The notes under the pieces were generated by a model. The model did not search any database. It was not told where the DNA came from and saw only the letters and a list, made by a program, of their open reading frames with translations. This document shows positions 38,041 through 47,000 of a DNA stretch of 64,000 bases, piece by piece. Position numbers and translations under genes: made by a program. Source of the stretch: Blastomussa wellsi (Eukaryota > Cnidaria > Anthozoa > Scleractinia > Plerogyridae); contig OX393564.1 in assembly GCA_947652115.1 (NCBI GenBank), positions 3,669,098 through 3,733,097 of the forward strand, written 5' to 3'. Each line of letters begins with the position of its first letter. Position 1 is the first letter of the stretch.

Positions 38041-41000
38041 ATGACCATGCTAGTAACCTCACTTCTTCTAGTACTATTCCTGATTGGGGCTGTGGTTTGC
38101 GAAGATGACCAAACAATGGCCCTGGTACGTACGGAACTTTCTTTTAATGATTAGTCGACGATTTGTCTAAACTATTTGAGTATACTATAAGCTTTTCTGT
38201 TGTCAAAAAGTACGACTGTTCCTATGTTATCTAGTAACAGGTTGTTATGGGTGACACACCCATGCGATCGCGCCAGACTGAGTGCAGCTAACAGAAATGA
38301 TTAAGACTTTAATGCAAAATAAGAACAGACGAAACAAGGTGCCGCCCAGCAGTTTTCAATAGCCTTCCTATTCATAATTTCATATCAGATATGTTGCTGA
38401 CAAGCAACTGTAGTGTTTTACATTTATATCGGAGCATGCGTATTAGATGTATATTGGAGCATGCGCATTAGATGTTGACGTGTTAGTAAAACGTGCTCTC
38501 TTGCAATGGAGTTTGTGTAGAGTGTTTCTTGTACGTTGGTTAAATCCGAAGGTTAAATCCGTGAGATACTACATTTTGGCGACGAGGAAGGTCGTTACTA
38601 GATTTGTTTGAGATGTCAGCTGTATATTTAAGCGATACAGGACAAGGATTGAAGTCATTTGACTGCTCAGAAACTGCTGGTATCTCCGCACGCTGGGAAA
38701 GATGGCTACGAGCTTTCGAGTTGTATGCAACGGGCAAAGGAGTCAAAAATGCCGACCAGAAGAAGGCGCTACTGTTGCATACCGCTGGAACAGATGTTCA
38801 AGATATCTATTTTACGTTAGAAGAAGAAGGAGGGTCGGATAGCTATCGGAAAGCGACGGCGACCTTGAATAAATATTTCAAACCGCAAGCAAATGTTCCA
38901 TACGAAAGGCTTTGTTTTCGTGAAACAAGTCAACTGGCCAACGAAACCGTCGAACAGTTTGTGACCAGATTGAGACAGAAAGCTAAAACATGTGAATTCG
39001 GAGATGCGGACGCTGTGGAGGAGCAAATTCGTGATCAAGTGATTAGTAAGTGTTTGTCACACGAGCTTCGTCGAAAGTTACTTCAGAAGGGTCAAGCCTT
39101 GACTCTGCCAAAATTGAGAGAAATCGCCCGTTCTATGGAAGAATCTGAGAAACAGGCCCGTTCGATCGAAGGAGCAAGCGATGCGAGTAACGAGGTTAAT
39201 AGTGTGGGTGGAAAGGTGGATCACAAAGAAGATTCGAGCACAAGCCATATTAAATGTTATTGTTGTGGAAGGCTAGGACACAAAGCTAACGATCACCGAT
39301 GCCCAGCTAGAGGGAAACAGTGCAGGAAATGTAATGGGACAGGACATTTTGAGGCTGTTTGTAAAACGAAGAAGAAGCAAAATAGTGGCCGAGGCCGAGG
39401 AGCTGGAGGAATGAGTGGGGCAGGCAATAGAAGAAGGAGTGGTGGACGCCATGATGTGAGGCAAGTGGAAGACGAGGTTCAGCAGAGTGATGTTTGTGAG
39501 TATGCATTTGGCATATCAGATGATTCAAATGTTTCAAGTGATGGCAAAATTTCTGTGAAAATAGGAGGTTTGCCTGTAACAATGATTATTGATTCTGGTG
39601 CTAGTTGCAATGTCATTGGTCGCAATGTGTGGGAAGATTTGAAAGCCAATAAGGTTAAATGTGTGTCGAGCAAAGCTTCCAAGAAGTTGTATTCATATGG
39701 TAGTAATCAGCCACTACAAGTTGCTGGCACATTTACTGCAGAAGTTTCTGTTGGGGAGGTAGTGCTAAGTGGGGTTGAATTTGTTGTTATTGAAAATAAG
39801 GGACAGGCCCTTCTAGGGCGAGTCACAGCCATTGCCTTAGGAGTTCTTAAGCTTGGAACTCCAGTCCAAGTTAACTCACTAGAAGCATCAACTGATGGAG
39901 CTAAAGGGGCATCCAGTGTTTTAGACAAATTTCCCGGATGTTGTGAAGGTATTGGCAAGCTTGAAGATTTTCAACTAAAGATTCCAGTTGATCCAGAGGT
40001 ACAACCCATAGCACAAACCATTAGGCGAGTTCCTTACCACCTGCGTGATAAGTTGAGTGACAAACTAGACGAACTTGTTGAACTTGACATTATTGAGAAA
40101 GTGAGTGGACCAAGTTCATGGGTATCACCAGTGGTAGTGGTGCCGAAGCCCTCAGGTGACATTCGTTTGTGTGTAGACATGCGGCAGGCTAACATGGCAG
40201 TGAAACGAGAGCGTCACCCGATTCCCACAATCGATGAAGTTTTACAAGATTTGAACCAGAGCAAGTTCTTCAGTAAGTTGGATCTTAACTCTGCCTATCA
40301 TCAAATAGAGTTATCACCTGAATCCAGAGATATTACTACATTTGGTACCCACCAGGGACTGTACCGATACAAACGACTGATGTTCGGTATAAGTTGCGCA
40401 CCGGAGATGTACCAGAAGGTACTTGGCCAAGTCCTGCAAGAGTGTGAAGGAGTCCACAACATCCTTGATGATGTGATAGTCCATGCACCCACTGAAGAGG
40501 AACATGACAAGAGATTTGAGAATGTGGTCAGAGTATTGAGTAGCAGGGGGTTGACCTTAAACCGTGACAAATGTGAATTCAAGATGTCGCACTTGGTGTT
40601 TATGGGTCATGTGTTGTCTGCACGTGGGATTGGTCCAGCAGATGTTAAGGTGAAAGCTGTTGTTGATGCTCGTGAACCGACGAGTGCTGCTGAAGTGAGA
40701 AGCTTCCTTGGGTTGGTTAATTTTACTGCACGTTTCATTCCTGACCTGGCAACCGTATCAGCACCTCTCCGCCAGCTTACAAAGAATGGCGAACCTTTTG
40801 TGTGGGGGCCGGAGCAACAGAAATCATTTGACGAGTTGAAGAAGAGACTGTCCAGTGCAGAGACACTTGGATATTTTGACAAGAATGCCCCAACAAAGGT
40901 GATCGCAGATGCAAGCCCTGTAGGCTTAGGAGCTGTATTGGTACAACAGCAGGGAGAAGAGCTACGCGTTATTAGCTATGCAAGCCGAAGTTTGTCAGAT

Positions 41001-44000
41001 ACAGAACGCCGATATTCTCAGACTGAGAAAGAGGCTTTAGCGATAGTGTGGTCCTGCGAAAGATTCCACATGTATTTGTATGGTGCTGACTTTGAATTAA
41101 TGACTGACCACAAACCGCTGGAATGTATTTTCTCACCCACATCGAAGACCTGTGCTAGGATCGAGAGATGGCGTCTCAGAATGCAACCCTATAGATTTAC
41201 AGTGAAGTACATTCCAGGGCCCAAGAATATTGCAGATTCATTGTCACGTCTCCTGAGTCCAGTGCCACAGTCAAGAGACGAGAACGAAACAGAAGAATAT
41301 GTGAAGTGGGTGGCTCAGGAATCAACGCCTGTTGCCTTGACAACTCGCGAAATTGAGAGAGCATCCGAACACGATCTAGAGCTGAAAAGTGTACGAGAAT
41401 GTCTCTTGAATGGGAGATGGCATGCTATGGAATTCAAGGAGTACCTGCCTGTGCGAGGTGAATTAAGCGCAATTGGAAAGCTTGTTCTTCGTGGAACTCG
41501 AATTGTATTACCAAAGCAACTTCGCAGTCAAGCACTGAAGTTGGCGCATGAAGGCCATCCTGGAATTGTGGCCATGAAGCAACGTTTGCGCACCAAGGTG
41601 TGGTGGCCAGGCATCGATAAAGAGGCGGAAGGGGTCTGTAAGACCTGTCATGGTTGTCAGTTAGTTTCACAACCACCTAGACCAGAGCCGATGGTACGTA
41701 CAGAGTTGCCTTCTGCACCATGGCAACATCTAGCGGCTGACTTATTAGGCCCACTGCCTTCCGGTGATTATGTCTTTGTATTGGTGGACTACTACAGTCG
41801 ATTCTTTGAAATGGAATTCACCAAATCTACTACATCTGAGAAGATTGTATCAATGCTGTCCAAGATTTTCGTCACTTATGGTCTTCCTTTGTCCCTCAGA
41901 ACCGACAATGGGGCACAGTTTGTCAGTGACTACTTTGAGAAGTACTTGGAAGAGAATGGAATTGAGCACCGTCGAACAACGCCCTTATGGCCACAGGCAA
42001 ATGGTGAGATTGAAAGACAGAACCGCAGTATCCTGAAACGTCTGCGTATTGCCCAAGCCGAAGGTCGTAACTGGAGATCAGAGATGGACGATTTCTTAAT
42101 GATGTACCGTAGTACACCTCATTGTACAACTGGGGTTAGCCCTGCAGAATTGTTGTTTGGAAGACGTATCAGAACCAAACTACCTCAACTGCAAGAGCTC
42201 ACTGTTGAAGATGAAGTCAGAGACCGTGATAGTGAACGGAAAGAGAAAGGGAAGGTGTATGGAGACAGTAGAAGAAATGCACAAGAAAGCCATATTCAAG
42301 AAGGTGATAAAGTGTTGTTGAGACAGGAGAAAGAGAACAAACTGTCCACGACATACAAACATTCTCCATTTACAGTTGTTCAGAAGAATGGTAATAGTGT
42401 TCTTGTTGAGGCCGATGGTGTACAGTACCGTCGAAATGTGACCCATGTGAAAAAGTATCTCGAGCAAGATAATGTACCCCAAGCCACCAGCGAATCATCA
42501 GATACCACAGAGGCTCAAGGAGTGACACTACCTTCACCAAGCCAAGAGCTTAGAGAATCTGTCAAAGCTCCTACTGGAGTGCAAAGTGGTTCTACATCTA
42601 TCTTACCCTTACGTCCGTCAAGAGTCAGACGACCACCGATAAGATTTCAAGACTATGATGTAGGCTGTGTTCAGCTGGTCCCGGAGTAGAACTCTTACAC
42701 ACAAATGTGAACTGAACTTGAACTGTTTATTGTGTTATACTTCTTTTGATACCAGTTTGAAGTGTTAAGTTTGTTAAGACTTTCATAGGACATTCAGAGA
42801 CATTTGCATGCATAGGAATTGATTAGGTTAATTTTGTTTTGTTTTTCATTCTACCGGACAAGTTATTTAAAGAAGGGAGGAATGTAGTGTTTTACATTTA
42901 TATCGGAGCATGCGTATTAGATGTATATTGGAGCATGCGCATTAGATGTTGACGTGTTAGTAAAACGTGCTCTCTTGCAATGGAGTTTGTGTAGAGTGTT
43001 TCTTGTACGTTGGTTAAATCCGAAGGTTAAATCCGTGAGATACTACAGCAACCACATTCTTTCCTTGATAATCGTGTCTTTGTAGTATATTTTCCCTAAG
43101 TTAGTTTATATATTGTTGTGTATTTTCCAGTTTTAAGAACATGGTGACATACATTTGTAAAATTTGCCCCTTTTGATACGTTTCCGTAATAGTATTTATC
43201 AGTTGTATAATATATGTATTCCCATTTGTAATTTTAATTACGTGAAATGAAGAGCCACGATTGTGGAAGTACTGATATTAACGAACCCAGTCAGCCTGTG
43301 ACGTTTATTATTCCATTATCGATATCAGTATCGTTATTATTCCCAATGCCATTGTCATAGTCGTTGTCATTGTTATTATCATTGTCGTTGTCACCAATAT
43401 TATCAGAGAGTTTTAGCAATAAACGACGACGGCGACGGCAACCAAAACGTCATTTCAAAATGTAACTTCTGTGACGCTTTCGCAATGATTGAAATCTGTT
43501 TGACTTCGAAAATGCTGACGGACTGTCCAGGAACGAAATTACTATGAACGGCGTTAAAGTAAGGAAAAGGAAAGAAAACTTTGCCACGAAGTGCTCACGT
43601 TCTCGAGAAAACATAAAATGTGGTCATTTAACGTTGTTGTTTTGCAGATGACGGCACAGAAATGTACAAAACTATAAAACGCACGTGCAGAGCGATTGTT
43701 TTTGCTATTTAAACCTATTGCTTTGTGGCGTTCTTGTTGCCGTTGCCGTCCTAGTTGCTAAAACTCCCTATTAGCTTAACTTTACTGAACGTCCCAGATA
43801 ATCATTCTTTCAGCATTTTCTTAGTCAACACGGATACATTTCGACCACAAGAAGTGGCAACCACGATGTGCCCGCGGCTATTAGTAGGTTCCAAGAGTTC
43901 TTTGGTCTCCCGGTCAGTGGCAAACTGGACGATTCAACTGTTAGTCTTATGAAGAAGCCCCGGTGTGGAATGAGCGATCCAAGTGGTGAAGACCGTTTGC

Positions 44001-47000
44001 GGAGATATGTTCTTCGGGGCAAATGGAGAAAGACTCATCTTACTTATTTCGTCCAACCTGGCCAGGATCTTCCACATGTGAGTACGATTTACAGCATTTT
44101 TACAGGAGTTTTTTTTACAGGAGTTTTTTTACTATACTTTAAATTAATTATGTAACACAGGATCTACAGAGACAGATATTTCCTGCTGCACTGAAGTTCT
44201 GGGCGGACGTATCTAGTTTGACATTTAGTGAAGCTGGCAGCGCCAGTGAGGCTGACATCAAAATTAGGTAATTGCACGAGGTAACCTGTAATTACGAAGT
44301 TAATAATTAATGAGACCTGATTTTTTAACTTACACAACGGGAGCTGACCCATTGAGTAATATATTCGAGCATATTATTGATTGTAATAAAAGAATATTAT
44401 TTGCAAATCACACCAAACCATCAAAGCAACCATTATAAGTTATGGTAAAAACTAGCACCTACTTTGCATTGTGCCCGAGCATGGGGGTGACGGGTGCTGC
44501 TGGGATTTGACCTATAATCTCTGTAACACGTGACGACCCCCCCTCCCTCTCGGCAGCAAATTTTTGACCGTCCATATGCTTATAAAACATGAACGGTCCC
44601 TAATGTTAAAGTTACTGAACGATAACTCATATTCGAGTACTGCTTTTTATAAATAAATAGCTTTGGGAGGTACAGCCACCGTGGCAAAGTCGAACGCACT
44701 TGTCCTTACCCTTTCGACGGAGCCGGAGGAACTCTGGCTCATGCATATTACCCTGAGGATGGACGCGCTCATTTTGACGAGGACGAAACCTACACCCATG
44801 GCACTTCCAGTGGTACCAATCTTTTGTGGGTTGCAGTGCACGAGTTTGGACATTCCCTTGGCCTGGACCATACAAGAATCCGAGGAGCAATCATGTTTCC
44901 TTATTACACAGGATATGTGCCAAACATGAAGCTCCATTCTGATGACATTGCAGGAATTCAAGCTTTGTATGGTAAGATTACGTAGCGACAGCCTTTATCA
45001 TGATAACCTTGGGGATAGTATTCAAAGTGCAAAGTAAAGACGTGCATGCGCGTCTGAATAAGGTTTTTATATATGTTTTCTAAAATTGTTTTAAAATGTT
45101 CATAATTAATAATGCATGCCTTTTAAGATTTTATGTATGTCAACATTTAACACTTATTATACATTTAGGCGAATGATCCGTGACTCGTTTCTTGTTAATG
45201 ACAAACGCATTTTTAACTCTTGTCTGGGGAAATGAAATGGAAGGAATAACGGCCTCTTTTTACAAAATCAATCGAGAGCAACATGTTTTAATATTCACTG
45301 TTTGAACACTACGTCCAGAGCAGACGCCTTAGGGCTCGTCACGCGTTCCTCCTACAAATTTCTGCTTCGATCAAAGATCGTTTAATGATGCAGGGAGGGG
45401 TGGGGGGGAGGAGGGGATTCGTGACTTGAGAATCCGTAACGCAAAGTGTACAATAACATGCCCGAAATAGAGCAGCTTTTTGAACATAATTTTAAATGGG
45501 GGCTGAGTTGAGAAGGACACAATTTTCCATCTACAAACAGGTCCTAACACTGGCGGCGGTGTCCCGACGCCAACCCCCACGGATTCAGGTAACTACACTA
45601 CTCATTCTTTACACACTGAGGGAGAATCTGGGGGGTACACACTTATAGAGCAGCTTTATTAACTGAAATTGTAAATGGTGGTTGAGTTGAGAAGAACACA
45701 ATTGATCCATCTACAAACAGGTCCTAACACTGATGGTGGTGGAGGCGGCGGAGGCGTCCCGACGCCAACCCCCACGAATTCAGGTGACTATACTTATTGT
45801 TTATGTACTGAAGGAGAAGCCGGTTGGTACTTCATTATGGATGTGCCGCTGGATAGGGTATGGTTTTCGATCCCTCAGGTTCTCAACAGGGTGGGGGGGG
45901 GAGGGGGGGGGGGGTGGCAGGAGAATTCGTAACGCAAAGTGCACAATAACATGCCCGAAATAGAGCAGCTTTTTTTAACAAAATTGTAAATGGGGGTTGA
46001 GTTGAGAAGGACATAATGTTCTATCTACAAACAGGTCCTAACACTGGCGGCGGTGTCCCGACGCCAGCCCCCCACGGATTCAGGTAACTACACCACTCAT
46101 TCTTTACACACTGAAGGAGAATCTGGGGGGGGGGGGGGTGTACACACTTATAGAGCAGCTTTATTAACTGAAATTGTAAATGGTGGTTGAGTTGAGAAGT
46201 ACATAATTGATCCATCTACAAACAGGTCCTAACACTGATGGTGGTGGAGGCGGCGGAGGCGTCCCGACGCCAACCCCCACGGATTCAGGTTACTATACTT
46301 ATTCTTTATACATTGAAGGAGAAGCCGGTTGGTACTTCATTATGAATGTGCCGCTGGATAGGTTATGGTTTTTGATCCCTCAGGTTCTGAACAGGGTATA
46401 GAATTCAAGCGAGTCTGTCCTAAACAGGATATGGATATTAAGGAGTCGTCCTAGACAGGGTATGGCTTAATGGCTTAAAGACTTTTAAGCATACCCGAAA
46501 CCAGAAACGTTCATCAGTTTTTATTTAGCTAGTCAGCAGTCAACATTAGATAATTTTCAGGAATAGATAGTAGTGCTATAGCATAAAAAATAGTTTTCCT
46601 TTGTCTTAAACAGGGTTAGGGGGTCTCAGACCTTGAGCGGCACCTCTTTACCCAAACATGGTAGAAGTGCCCCCAGCCCCAAACCCCCACCCCCGTGAGA
46701 AGAAGCAGAGAGGGCCTAGTGAGATAAGCAATATAATGGATGGTAAAGTCAATTCTTTTTGATCCTTTGCTCTAATAAAATGCTCTAGTAAAATGGGGTA
46801 TGGATAAGATTGATAGGATATCTCACTTATTTTTCGATCATTCTTCCATTTTGGATTTACCTTTTTGAGATTGCATTTTTTCTTGCGGCATATATGTACT
46901 TTATTTCACCTGCATTCTTTCAACATTTCGTGACATAAATTCTTACTAACATAAATCAGGCAACATCCTTCAGATACATTTCGAATTAATATTTGGATCA

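Larger units (their letters stand above)
38409..43047 (+). mobile_element. Intact Ty3/gypsy LTR retrotransposon in intron 1 of gene F
   Basis: A 4639-base element is bounded by two 165-base LTRs (38409-38573 and 42883-43047) that I read as identical, each TG...CA. It is flanked by the direct repeat GCAAC (38404-38408 and 43048-43052), the expected 5-base target duplication. A primer-binding-site-like TGGCGACGAGG lies just inside the left LTR, and a purine tract (AAAGAAGGGAGGAA) abuts the right LTR. It lies in the same orientation as gene F. Identical LTRs and one uninterrupted ORF indicate a recent insertion. Confidence 0.95.

Noticed and set aside
44627..44961. Antisense open frames over the catalytic exon of gene F
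   Set aside because: They are shadows of the conserved coding exon on the other strand.
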